Shown in pieces: positions 35,358 to 46,911 of a stretch of DNA of 64,000 bases. The translations under genes were made by a program, and so were the position numbers. The notes under the pieces are model-generated. The model ran no database searches. It saw only the letters and a program-made list of their open reading frames with translations, and was not told the DNA's origin. Every line of letters begins with the position of its first letter. Position 1 is the stretch's first letter. Source of the DNA: Mactra quadrangularis (taxonomy: Eukaryota; Mollusca; Bivalvia; Venerida; Mactridae); assembly GCA_025267735.1 (NCBI GenBank), contig CM046297.1, positions 26,872,011 to 26,936,010 of the forward strand, in the 5' to 3' direction.

Positions 35358-36450
35358 TCTGAAAGTAAAGGTATATTCTGTATAACAATTAGCATGACTT
35401 ATATAATAAAATCGATCTAAGTGGACAGACCGTATTAGGGAATGAGACCTTGAAATACACAAATATACTGTGTTTGGGGCTATCCGGCCCTACCTTATAA
35501 ATCTTGCCGACCCTGGCTAGTTTCTTTTAAAGGGATATACAGGCAAATGACTGTTCCAAATGTATAGATCCAAGTTTAGTCTTTAAAACAATATTAAGAA
35601 CGTAGGAAATCACTAACTAATAACATTTGTCACTTATAACATTCAACTGAACGAATTAAAACATGTGAAATACACATTGTTGTAAACGAAAGTAGGATAC
35701 TGAGGGAATCACCAAGCTATTTTTAGCAGTAAATGCATATTTTAACACTTATCTATTTTAGCAAACCTGACCCAGGTGGATCTAGTTAGGAAACACCCCA
35801 AATATTACGAGATAATAAATAAATATTTTGTCAAGACATATAACAGTGTGTCTGTTGCATTCACAGTTATAAAAATATAATTCAAAATCAGGAAATATGA
35901 AGTTGAACTTTTGCCTTTATATCCCTTTAAAGATACCTTCTGGATCGGGAGTATCACAGATTAGTTTATACTGAGTGTAACAATATTTAAATACTAGAGT
36001 TTATTTTTTGGTACATCTTAGTTTTGCTTGTGGTATGAACTTTTCTCCAGAATGTTTAACTGTTACATGGAACCTAGTTGGCGGCTTGTTGACCATAAAA
36101 TTGATGTCAATTCATTGCTATCCTGAATGTTCAATTGGAACTTGAGAATGTATTCGCTACTTTAAAGTTTACTTATATTAACAAAATCAACACTGTCTAC
36201 AGCAATCATAGTTAAGAACTGGTTAATTCGAACCAAAAAATGTGTTATTACAATAGCCTGAATGTCACTGCGAACACGCTGGTTTTCGTAAAGAAGTCAT
36301 TCTTGTATGTATAAAATAAGTAAAGATTTTATAATGTGTAAAGAATGTATTTACCTTTATCTGTAAGTCTTTTGGTAGATCTACATTTATGTACAAAGTA
36401 TTATCATACTTGTATTGATAAGAAAGGTTATAATATTGCTCACAGCTATA
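35014..36450 (-). CDS. Two exon-like segments of an unrecognised gene (3' part)
   Basis: Two phase-matched open segments on the minus strand. The first, 36355-36450, follows a TTTCCTAG acceptor, encodes 32 codons (including YSCEQYYNLSYQYKY and LPKDLQIK) and ends at a GTAAAT donor. The second, 35014-35082, follows a TTTTTTCACAG acceptor and encodes 22 codons (starting VTPELDFNRSWQLTDF) then TAA. Both joins are phase 0. I do not recognise the product. The second segment sits inside intron 1 of C1q gene E on the same strand, so the two genes would overlap, or this is a decayed remnant. Earlier exons would have to lie beyond the satellite at 36.9-40.8 kb. Chance cannot be excluded for segments this short. 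Confidence 0.25.
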
Positions 36451-36605
36451 CTAGGAAACAGAGATAAAATAAGACTGTATTTGAAAGTTAAAGGGAAGTA
36501 ACTCAAATACAAAACAATGGTATTTTCATACAGAGTTATAGAACATGTAATTTTGTTATCATAAATGTACTTTCAATGCATACAATTACTATTCATTGCA
36601 CATTA

Positions 36606-36850
36606 TTGTCCGTTTTTTCTCAACTGTCAAAGCTTGAATAATTTCACGGTGACTGAATGCATTGATTTTGTACTGGCGGCCTAATTTTAATTAAAAATAT
36701 CTTGACTAAAACTTATCATACGGCATATTAAGCTTTACTCAATCATAATACACACTTTCGGAAACTCATGGGTGTATTACGACAATAAATTTAACAAACG
36801 CATTCACCGTGAAATTATTCATGTTTTGACAGTTGAGAAAAAACGAACAA
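36606..36850. mobile_element. Tc1/mariner-like MITE with TA target duplication
   Basis: Left end TTGTCCGTTTTTTCTCAACT and right end AGTTGAGAAAAAACGAACAA form inverted repeats of about 55 bases, continuing into AATAATTTCACGGTGA. Each end is next to TA. The superfamily call is an inference from the TA and the short size. Confidence 0.7.
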
Positions 36851-37121
36851 TACTTCTTAGACGGTAGAAGCAGTCTCGTTCTGATATATTGACGTCATTT
36901 ACATAGTAACAACGTACATGCAGTCTCGTTTTGATATATTGACGTCTCTTACATAGTTACAAAGTGATACAGTCTCGTTCTGATATATTGACGTCACTTC
37001 CATAGTAGCAAAGTACATACATGCTCATTCAGATATATTGACGTCACTTACATAGTGACAACGTACATACAGTCTTGTTCTGATATATTAACGTTCCTTT
37101 CTAAGTAACAACGCATTAGAA

Positions 37122-37395
37122 ACAACCTCGGCGATCATCTACGAAGACATACCTCGGAAATCAGACGTAGTAGGAATACAACCAGGTTATAAGATCCGGC
37201 GACTGTTATTTTCATGTCAACATTTAATAATAACTTTGTTACACGCCGCTTTATCATATCATTTCGTCAGTACATTTTTTACACGTCGTATTTCTGTGTA
37301 GTTCAGACTACATAAAAAAAAACCGAATTCATATAGATTTACTTTTCACCTAATGATGTCCGAGGTTTATCTGCGTAGAAGATCGCCGAGGTTGT
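37122..37395. mobile_element. 274-bp inverted-repeat element inside the satellite
   Basis: Ends ACAACCTCGGCGATC and GATCGCCGAGGTTGT are exact inverted repeats and continue imperfectly (CATACCTCGG, CCGAGGTTTATC). No target duplication was recognised. Confidence 0.7.
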
Positions 37396-37512
37396 ACCGA
37401 ATGGTAACAATGTACATACAGTATCGTTCTGATATATTGACGTCACTTACATAGTAACAACGTACATAGAGTCTCGTTCTGATATTTTGACGTCTCTTTC
37501 ATAGTAACAACG

Positions 37513-38044
37513 CAATCTCTCATACAGAGTTGTCGATCCTTACAGTGATCTATATCTCTGTAAACGTCTCGGGTTTTACAAGATTCTTGTAAAATAGTAA
37601 TATAATTTAGATTTTGTATCGAAAGCGTAATTCGTCTTTTATATATATTATTTTCAAGTTTTGCGTGCAATGGAATTTTATTATAGGCGAAATCCAATTT
37701 TTAAAGAGTTATATTTACAAGAACTATTTTCTTGTGAAACGTCTTCTTTTTCTGAGTAATTTGGCTGTTTTACTCATCCGCTAAAAATATCAACAATAGA
37801 TGATATTGCTAAAAATATGACAAAAATTTAGTGCTAAGGGACTGTCAACGACAGGCCTTTGAACATCTACAAGACAAGGAAGGTGATCTGTTGATTAGTT
37901 TGTCTGTTGCCGCGTGTTGCTTATGGAAAAAATTCAAAAATTGTCACATGATCGTTTTAAACGATCACGTGTTTGGGACTACTTTCGAGTTATTAAAAGA
38001 GATAGAGATCATTGTAAAGATCGACAACTCTGTATGAGAGATTG
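37513..38044. mobile_element. 532-bp inverted-repeat element inside the satellite, 10-bp target duplication
   Basis: Ends CAATCTCTCATACAGAGTTG and CAACTCTGTATGAGAGATTG are exact inverted repeats, and the match extends to about 46 bases with few differences. AGTAACAACG occurs directly before (37503-37512) and after (38045-38054). A 9-11 bp duplication fits Mutator-like elements (inference). No transposase; the 68-codon ORF inside has no recognisable domain. Confidence 0.8.
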
Positions 38045-41000
38045 AGTAACAACGTACATAGAGTCTCGGTCTGATATATTGACGTCACTTACATAGTAAC
38101 AACGTACATAAAGTCTCGTTCAAATAATGACGTTACTTACATAGTCACAACGTACATACAGTCTCGTTCTGATATATTGACGTTACTTACATAGTAACAA
38201 CGTACATACAGTCTCGTTCTGATATATTGACGTTACTTACATAGTAACAACGTACATAGAGTCTCGTTCTGATATATTGACGTTACTTACATAGTAACAA
38301 CGTACATACAGTCTCGTTCAAATATTGTCGTTACTTTCATAGTAACAACGTACATAGAGTCTCGTTCTGATATATTGACGTTACTTACATAGTAACAACG
38401 TACATACAGTCTCGTTCTGATATATTGACGTAACTTACATAGTAACAACGTACATAGAGTCTCGTTCTGATATATTGACGTCTCTTTCATAATAACAACG
38501 TACATACAGTCTCGTTCTGATATATTGACGTCTCTTTCATAGTAACAACGTACATAGAGTCTCGGTCTGATATATTGACGTCACTTACATAGTAACAACG
38601 TACATACAGTCTCGTTCTGATATATAGACGTTACTTACATAGTAACAACGCACATACAGTCTCGTTCTGATATATTGACGTTACTTACATAGTAACAACG
38701 TACATAGAGTCTCGTTCTGATATATTGACGTTACTTACATAGTAACAACGTACATAGAGTCTCGTTCTGATATATTGACGTTACTTACATAGTAACAACG
38801 TACATACAGTCTCGTTCTGATATATTGACGTTACTTACATAGTAACAACGTACATAGAGTCTCGTTCTGATATATTGACGTCTCTTTCATAATAACAACG
38901 TACATACAGTCTCGTTCTGATATTTTGACGTCTCTTTCATAGTAACAACGTACATAGAGTCTCGGTCTGATATATTGACGTTACTTACATAGTAACAACG
39001 TACATAGAGTTTCGTTCTGATATATTGACGTCTCTTTCATAATAACAACGTACATACAGTCTCGTTCTGATATTTTGACGTCTCTTTCATAGTAACAACG
39101 TACAATGAGTCTCGGTCTGATATATTGTCGTCACTTACATAGTTACAACGTACATACAGTCTCGTTCTGATATATTGTCGTCACTTACATAGTAACAACG
39201 TACATAGAGTCTCGGTCTGATATATTGACGTTACTTACATAGTTACAACGTACATACAGTATCGTTCTTATATATTGACGTTTCTTACATAGTAACAACG
39301 TACATAGAGTCTCGTTCTGATATAATGTCGTCACTTACATAGTAACAACGTACATACAGTCTCGTTCTGATATATTGTCGTCACTTACATAGTAACAACG
39401 TACATACAGTCTCGTTCTGATATATTGTCGTCACTTACATAGTTACAACGTACATACGGTCTCGTTCTGAAATATTGTCGTCACTTACATAGTAACAACG
39501 TACATACAATCTCGTTCTGATATATTGACGTCACTTACATATTTACAACGTACACACCGTCTCGTTCTGATATATTGACGTCACTAACATAGTTACAACG
39601 TACATACAGTCTCGGTCTGATATATTGACGTCTCTTACATAGTAACAACGTAAATAAAGTCTCGTTCAAATATTGTCGTTACTTTCATAGAAACAACGTA
39701 CACAGAGTCTCGTTCTGATATATAGACGTCACTTACAAAGTTACAACGTACATACAGTCTCGTTCTGATATATTGACGTTTCTTACTCAGTAACAACGTA
39801 CATACAGTCTCGTTCTGATATATTGACGTCACTTACATAGTTACAACGTACATACAGTCTCGTTCTGATATATTGACGTCACTTACATAGTAACAACGTG
39901 CATACAGTCTTGTTCTGATATATTGACGTTTTTTACATAGTAACAACGTACAAACAGTCTCGTTCTGATATATTGACGTCACTTACATAGTAACAACGTG
40001 CATACAGTCTCGTTATGATTTAATGACGTTTTTTACATAGTAACAACGTACATACAGTCTCGTTATGATATATTGACGTTTTTTACATATTAACAACGTA
40101 CATACAGTCTCGTTCTGATATATTGACGTCACTTACATAATAACAACGTACATACAGTCTCGTTATGATTTAATGACGTTTTTTACATAGTAACAACGTA
40201 CATACAGTGTCGTTATGATATATTGACGTTTTTTACATAGTAACAACGTACATTCAGTCTCGTTATGATTTAATGACGTTTTTACATAGTAACAACGTAC
40301 ATACAATCTCGTTATGATATATTGACGTTTTTTACATAGTAACAACGTACATACAATCTCGTTATGATATATTGACGTTTTTACATAGTAACAACGTGCA
40401 TACAGTCTCGTTATGATTTAATGATGTTTTTTACATAGTAACAACGTACATACAGTCTCGTTATGATATATTGACGTTTTTTACATAGTAACAACGTACA
40501 TACAATCTCGTTATGATATATTGACGTTTTTTACATAGTAACAACGTACATACAATCTCGTTATATATATTGACGTTTTTTTACATAATAACAACGTACA
40601 TTCAGTCTCTTTCTGATATATTGACGTTACTTACATAGTAACAACGTACACAGAGTCTCGTTCTGATATATAGACGTTACTTACATAGTAACAGCGTACA
40701 TACAGACTCGTTCTGATATATTGACGTTTTTTACAAAGTAACAGCGTACATCCAGACTCGTTCTGATATATTGACGTTTTTTACAAAGTAACAACGTACA
40801 TACAGTCTCGTTCTGATATATTGACGTTACTTACATAAGTAGAACAAACATTTAGAATCTCGCATGTAGTTACAACATAAATACTAAAACAACAGATATT
40901 TAAGCAACAATTATACATTTTATCGTTTTTACAATTTTTTATTTTTTGTATATGGTCATGCAAGTTTATGTACATTTTCGAGTTATATTAACAGATGCTT

Positions 41001-41058
41001 TACACTACCATGTTTCCTCTAATGTAGCGATTTTAATAGTCTGTCGTTTGTCAACATA

Positions 41059-41342
41059 GGCGGATCTAGCGGGGGAGGGGGGGCTCAGGGGGTCCGCCCA
41101 CCTTAGAATTACCAAAATGTACCTGTCCGTTAGTGTATTTCCTGACTGTAAGTCATTTTAAAGTAGCATGAAGCAATTTTTCTCGTCGGAGCTTAACATA
41201 GATTTAGTGGTTATGTAGTTTTTATTATTAATATTTTGCATTATTCTTCAATATGTGTATAATGTGGATGTGGTTTGAAAGTTTTGACCCTTCCCCTAGA
41301 AAAAGTTTGGACCCTCTCAGAAAAAAATCCTGGATCCGCCTC
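41059..41342 (+). mobile_element. MITE, GGCGGATCCAG family, copy 2
   Basis: GGCGGATCTAGCGGGGGAG to TCCTGGATCCGCC; just right of the 50-bp satellite. Confidence 0.7.
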
Positions 41343-41513
41343 TGGTCAATTTTGTAAATTTGTAATTCAGTGTCAGAAGGATAATAAAGATAATTATGAT
41401 CTTATATATTTAAAAAGTAAACAATATTTTACAACATTCAAAAATATTTAGAATTGATTGGCCAAAAAAATGACCGTATTATTAAAGCGTATTGTTGTTG
41501 ACTTACGATGAGT

Positions 41514-41519
41514 TTTATT
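41514..41519 (-). promoter_or_regulatory. Candidate poly(A) signal of receptor R0
   Basis: AATAAA on the minus strand about 107 bases past the stop of R0. Confidence 0.4.
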
Positions 41520-41625
41520 TTTTTATCAGTTAAACACAATTTAGAGCACAATGTGCAATTGTATTTCATACAGTTGAATATTATTATGAAAACGTTTCAA
41601 TCAAATTACTATTTCTAGAGATGTT

Positions 41626-43681
41626 TCATAATTTTGTGTTTCTGATGTCATTTCCTGTTTCCTTTGTCAAATTATTAGTACCATGAATTGATTCCCGGCT
41701 TACTGTCAGACTGTTGCACGCGCTATTATTCTTCTTCTGGCTTGGTTCCCGGCGTATCATGAGATAAACAGCCAAGTTTAAACATCCGCCAAGATTTGAA
41801 AATGTCACACATAAGTAATTAAGTACAACACGGACGTTTTGGTCAATGGCGTACCATAAACAATAAACTGCGAGCGGCCACCATTGAATTATAAAAGCCG
41901 CAACGAACAATGACATATTTCTAGCTGTTCTATTTGACGCATGCGCAGTTGAAGAATTTTGAATAATTTGTTTTATCTGAGCTGCCTGTTGTCTGATCTT
42001 GCTCCAAGTTAAAACATACAGAACTATGTTGATAACCACGATAGCTATAGTTGGAAACGATGTAAGCCACATAACAAAGTCTCCGGTGATTGAATCAAAG
42101 TAGCATCTGAAAGTAAAAAGGAAATTGGGATTTATGGGTCTACGGACATGATTATATAAAGTCAAAGTCGCGTAATTGTTGTGACGATATATCAAATTTG
42201 GCGGTTCGAGATTATACGACCAAATTCGGCGATCCATGATTTTTCTCCGTGCAAATTCGGCTTCCCGGATTATATTCCCAGTTAATCTCGGCGGTCCAAT
42301 GTTCCATTTTTGTGTGCCAAACTCGGCAGCCCCCAAATTTTTATTTTCGGTAAGGGCATGTTTTACTATTCTATGTGCCGCCCGGCTAGCTCAGTTGGTG
42401 GCACGCAAATCTACTGATCGAGGGGTCGTGGGTTCGATTCCTGGGCGGGGCTTACTTTCATGAAGCTTGGTCATGAAAATAATTTTTATTGCCATTCTCC
42501 CTCCTACAAATGATTTTTAATTATGAAGGGCAGTTGTCAGTCACTGACGAACGTATGCACTTAGTAGTTGGTTCCAGAGATGTAGCCTTTCCAGGACGAG
42601 TGAGTATAGGTTGACTGACCGCCGTTGGTTAAATTACTCGGCTGTCATATATTAACTAATAAACAATGTACTAAATCAAAGCGCTGAGTTTAAAGCTTAA
42701 TTAGACCTGAAGTCTGTCCGAAAACCATCAGATCTACTGTAGTGAAACATTTTGTGGAGCATAAACGAGTGCTGAACAGCGTTAATTTAGTTCTATATTC
42801 TTTACTATATGTGGATAGCGCAGTCGGTAGCGCACCGAGATATGGAATCTCGTGTCCAGAAGGGGGTACGGTGTCGAATCCCACCCGGGGAGGTTATACC
42901 CTTCCATGAAAATTTGACTATTATGTAAATTTTCTTCCATTAATAAGGTACATGGAGACGTTTCTGGCCTTGTGGAAGGGTAGGTGAGTACTGGTTATAG
43001 ACAAGGGTCCAGGAAAGCTATGTTAGGTGCGCTGGACGCCGTAAAATGACATTAATTGTGTTGACACGGCGTTAGACCCAGTAAAAAATGTACTTTATTA
43101 AATAGGGAAAAACATTGTACTTACGAGATTCCAGCAGGGCCATATTGATTAGTAACAGCTGCGATCAGAGAAAGTACAAACGATGTTCCAAATATATACA
43201 GTAATAATTTCCAGTCCCTTCTTCCAAAGTTGAGGTTCTTATTATAGTACATTAACATAAATATATTGATAGCCACGACGTTGACTAGCAACATTTGGGC
43301 ACATATGAAAACAGTGAGATTGAATGCGTAGAATTCACACAATTTCATTGGTCGAACGTGGTCACGTGTTATGAGCATTGTATAATGGTCGAACGAATGA
43401 ACAATGTTAAACATACCGTCACACATCGCCATGTAAATAACAAATCGTTCACTCTTTGTCCATTTCGTGAAGAATGTCCCACAGCTGCGTTTTCTGAATG
43501 AAATTGTGATTACAAGCACTGAACACAGGAGGCCAGCCATCATACAAATGATAGCTGCAATATGTATGTACTCAAAATGTCCTGTGTCCATTCCATAAGG
43601 TATAATGTCATATCCGTTCTTTGGTTCCACCAGACTCGAATCATCAGAAGATTTGTTTACATTGGATGCGTTGTTAGACAT
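41626..43681 (-). CDS. Orphan seven-transmembrane receptor R0, 345 aa
   Basis: Two exons on the minus strand: 43125-43681 (185 codons plus 2 bases) and 41626-42106, joined by GT/AG in phase 2. The start MSNNASN was preferred to an in-frame ATG 25 codons upstream because it aligns with the starts of the paralogues and gives an N-glycosylated outer N terminus. Seven hydrophobic segments are visible. TM3 begins at a cysteine (LCEFYAF) that can pair with the cysteine just after the exon junction (CYFDS). TM6 has FIIQWWP, like the class A FxxCWxP motif, and TM7 has NLAVY, a variant of NPxxY. There is no DRY motif after TM3 (MYYNKNLNFGRRDW). Ligand unknown. The roughly 1 kb intron holds two SINEs and a small degenerate tandem repeat. 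An AATAAA is at 41514-41519. Confidence 0.85.
42190..42350 (+). repeat. Small degenerate tandem repeat in the R0 intron
   Basis: Five imperfect units of 27-36 bases, each starting AAATTCGGC-like followed by G(A/G)TCC-like text. It lies left of the S2 SINE and extends the R0 exon 2 frame upstream without a stop. Confidence 0.5.
42377..42640 (+). mobile_element. tRNA-derived SINE, family S2
   Basis: CCGCCCGGCTAGCTCAGTTG, box B GTGGGTTCGATTCCTGG, body GGGCAGTTGTCAGTCACTGA, ends GACTGACCGCCGTTGG without the usual tail. It is in the intron of R0. Confidence 0.8.
42812..43087 (+). mobile_element. tRNA-derived SINE, family S1
   Basis: Head GATAGCGCAGTCGGTAGCGC, then a box B-like TGTCGAATCCCACC, body TACCCTTCCATGAAAATTTG and tail GACACGGCGTTAGACCCA. 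It is in the intron of R0. Confidence 0.8.
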
Positions 43682-44562
43682 GGTAATTTTGTCCCCAATT
43701 GTAAACTTTGCGCTGTACCGATATTTGAAGATTTTTCTGAACAGTTTAAAGCACAATTATTTGTCCCTTGCTGGGATTTGACCTAAATATTTTGTCGACA
43801 GATTAAAATGTTGAAGAAATGAATTTGTCTCAGTGTTTAACATTGATTTATACCGATGGACTGCTGATATTGTTGTGGTGTTTACTGCTATATATCCAAA
43901 TGATGTCCATGTAGAGTACTCGAATTGTGAACAGAGTTTGATCTTAATAAATCCAGCTTAAATTCACAAAAACTCCTTTCGACGGCTTCAGTTTCGGTGA
44001 ACATGTAATAGTATACAAAAAACCGTGTAGTCCTTATAAAATTTGCTAATTTAATAAGTTCACTTCAAGATTTTTAAGCACATTGGTCCAATTATGTGCT
44101 ATTGTGACTTATCACCCAAACTCGCCCACGAAATTTTAAACTTAGCTATTTACAGCTTTTCAAATTTGTCCATCATTCCTGATAATTTCAAACAATTGTA
44201 TAGCAATCTATCCAGTGGTCCTTTTCAAACACCAGTTGTTAGAGGAGAGCCAGCGGCAATAACAATAATACAATACATAAACAAATTTATATAAGTGCGA
44301 GTGGATAGCAATAAACCTATTAGATATATATCAATTGTTTCCAGCCTAGTAAATATTGATAAAGATTGAACGATAAAGTTGGGATAAAAGCCACACCGGG
44401 TCGTAACTAGCAATAGCTTTATGAATAATTACGATTGGGATTTTTACGCCGACGATATTTGTATTATTAATGCTAATTGCGATGGATCGTTTATATCCAT
44501 CATTGATAAATGAGACATCACCTATCTCTAATCTCATTAAAATTTGATAATGTATAAGTTTC
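43682..44562. other. 5' flank of receptor R0
   Basis: No gene or clear repeat seen; promoter region of R0 by position. Confidence 0.5.
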
Positions 44563-44564
44563 TA

Positions 44565-45283
44565 TTGTACGATTATATTGAACTGTCCGATTGCATAATT
44601 ACACGGTTATCGCACACTGTATATATTATTTTCCGCGTTCTATAAATAGAAATTTGCAGTAAAAATTACGAAATGTAGGTTAATTTAGTGTCGATATATC
44701 ATCTGGCTGAATGGTCGTACGGTTGAAGCGCAATGGTACCAAACATTGATTTTCGAAAGAAGTGCCAGTCTGAAGCTAAATATGCCATTTTTATTTTTAT
44801 TTTTTTTTTGTTCTTCGTTTTGTATTTTTTTGTTTTTCATCTATTTTATTCAGTAATTTTGGACATAGGAATAAAACACTTTAAAACAAACAATGTAAAA
44901 CTCACTCAATTTTACTGAATGTGTCGGTTGTGCTACTGTCATCATCACTTAAAGAGATGCCACCAAATTTATAACAAAGGCTTCTACAAGTTTTATGATG
45001 CAGGGGGACAATGAGTTTTACACAATCCGCCCATGATTAAAATAAAAAAAGATAAAAAAGTTTCTGTCGGGATTCGAACCCGCAATAAAAAGATTTGTAG
45101 TCTGACCGTCTCCCCACTCGGCCACACAAACTACGATACGTGTTGCAAATAAGATATAATACATAAGTGTTATGCGTTAACACTATGCTCTACGTGAACT
45201 ACCGAAATTAACCGAGTATTAAATATACCGTGTAATGTGACGTTTTAATGTATGCAATCGGACAGTTCAATATAATCGTACAA
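44565..45283. mobile_element. 719-bp inverted-repeat element with TA target duplication, carrying a tRNA-like segment
   Basis: Inverted ends TTGTACGATTATATTGAACT and AGTTCAATATAATCGTACAA, about 32 bases matched without error by eye, each bordered by TA. It contains no convincing transposase ORF; a tRNA-like segment lies inside at 45061-45133. Confidence 0.75.
45061..45133 (-). tRNA. tRNA-like segment (probable pseudogene or SINE head)
   Basis: On the minus strand, GTGTGGCCGAGTGGGGAGAC (D-arm-like) and GCGGGTTCGAATCCCGACAG (T-arm with box B). The T stem pairs fully and the acceptor stem pairs 6 of 7. The anticodon stem pairs poorly (about 3 pairs). The GGCCGAGTGG start resembles Leu/Ser tRNAs, but there is no long variable arm. 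Probably not a working tRNA. Confidence 0.35.
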
Positions 45284-45285
45284 TA

Positions 45286-46021
45286 CAAAGCGATCTGTTG
45301 ACATTGCCTTGACCCTCCTGTCAGAGTTATTTTAGCCGTCCAATCAGTGATGAGCTTTTAACTGTCTATATGTGACTTCAGAACAAGCATGCGTACATAT
45401 CCCTGTATGGATATGTTTGTTTTGTGAAGTATTTAATATGACGTTTTTCATCAACCTGTTTTTTACAGAATTTAAATATTGTCGCTGTTCCTGGACGGCG
45501 ACATATACATGTACAATCATCAAGATTTGACCTTTTCAAAGTCGACACCGGGTGCCCTAAGCTAATCAAAACGATTAATTAAAGATCACATGATAGGAAA
45601 GTGGACGTCAATAGTGAAAAAGGGGGTGCATGAATGGACTCGTCGTGACTTGTTATGTTTATATTTGGCTATTTTCTTATATGTTGTATGTACATAAGTA
45701 TGACCAACATTATGTTCGTATAAGACCATGTACTATTTTTATATACCCGATCATGTATTGGGTCATACCATTATGTATTATATTGTTTTATCATATTTGC
45801 AGCTTAAAAGATGCTGTTATCATTCTGAGACGACTGTAAGTGGTGTTTCATATGACAGCATCAACATTTCATCAATGACTTAGAAAAATAATATTGTTGG
45901 AAACGAAGAAAGCTTTGCAGTTACTTTCTGAAGCAAAGGTAGGTTCACTAAGAATTGTTTTTAGTTTTTACAGAGTTATCCGAAACTCAAAGTTTGATGG
46001 TTTCCGCCTGCATTTGCGTTG
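45286..46021. other. Gap without a recognised gene
   Basis: AT-rich; no coding or repeat signal that I can support. Confidence 0.5.
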
Positions 46022-46285
46022 CATTATTAGTATTTTAAACCATTGACGTAGTACTAATATCATTGCAAACCATTGACGTAGTGCTAATAGCATTTCAAAC
46101 CATTTCCGTAGTACTAAAAGCATTTCAAACCATTGACGTAGTACTAATAGCATTGCAAACTATTAACATAGTGCTAATAGCATTTCAAACCATTGATGTA
46201 GTACTAATAGCATTTCAAACCATTGACGTAGTACTAATAGCATTTCAAACCATTGACGTAGTACTAATAGCATTTCAAATATCAG
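46022..46285 (+). repeat. 30-bp tandem repeat
   Basis: About 8-9 units of ATTGACGTAGTACTAATAGC plus ATTTCAAACC with few changes. ORFs on both strands are products of the repeat. Confidence 0.93.
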
Positions 46286-46542
46286 TATGGCCAGAAACGA
46301 TTCATTTCGTTCCCATCATTTTTGTTTTCATACAGCTGATTTGAACGGTAAATGATTGTTAGCATCGCAAGGAAAACTCCGCAAGATTTGAATTTCGGAT
46401 GAAGATAGTATTGCACAATGCATGATACGAGCACTCGTTAGTTTATAACGAACAATATTTTTCACCATGCAAATTGTCTTTAAATAGTATTCACCAATAG
46501 TTTTAATTCCATTTAATAATTTGGTATGGTTAACTATTATAA

Positions 46543-46911
46543 GCTACAGTCCCATAAACATAAAAATAGCCGCGAGGGCACCGTTCGGGCGTCGTGCGAT
46601 CAAGCTCCGTAAGGACCCGTGCGAACATTTGCGTACACGTACGAATTCTTGCGTACCCGTACGTACTGTTACGTTTTTACCAGGGTCCGTGAGATGAGCC
46701 CAGGATACACGTATCAGTTTCAAAATCAAACCGGGAACAAAATCGTGGCCGAACATGGATTAAATATGCATATTTTCAAGCTACGGCTCCGTACGGGTGT
46801 GTTGTTTTGTACCATGTGCGTACCGTCACCTTGATACGCAAGGCTTCTCACGGCCTACTACTGTCCGCACGTACGGGTCCGTAACAAGCCACGATTTTAT
46901 GGGACTGAGGC
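46543..46911. mobile_element. GC-rich MITE, CAGTCCCATAA family, copy 2
   Basis: Same ends and interior as the copy at 6418, with an extra short CGTACACGTACG-type stretch. It lies between a 30-bp tandem array and the R1 duplication block. Confidence 0.75.

Larger units (their letters stand above)
36880..40850 (+). repeat. 50-bp satellite array, about 60 units, with two nested elements
   Basis: Unit AGTCTCGTTCTGATATATTG, ACGTTACTTACATAGTAACA, ACGTACATAC (50 bases). Variants TGACGTCACTT, TGACGTTACTT, TGACGTCTCTT and TGACGTTTTTT cluster along the array; the TTTTT forms are common from about 39900 to 40800. Interrupted at 37122-37395 and 37513-38044 by inverted-repeat elements. ORFs within it are artefacts. 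Confidence 0.97.

Noticed and set aside
36880..40850. Possible CRISPR array (regular repeats)
   Set aside because: The units are contiguous and similar throughout, with no unique spacers; the genome is eukaryotic.
38287..40975. Several 60-72 codon ORFs (RQYIRTRLYVRC-like)
   Set aside because: Products of the 50-bp satellite.
42107..42336. Extended N terminus of the R0 second exon (77 extra codons)
   Set aside because: The strong acceptor at 42107 and the alignment with R1/R2 place the exon start at 42106; the open frame upstream is intronic repeat.
45968..46344. ORFs with FQTIDVVLIA and LRQWFEMLLV repeats
   Set aside because: Products of the 30-bp tandem repeat.
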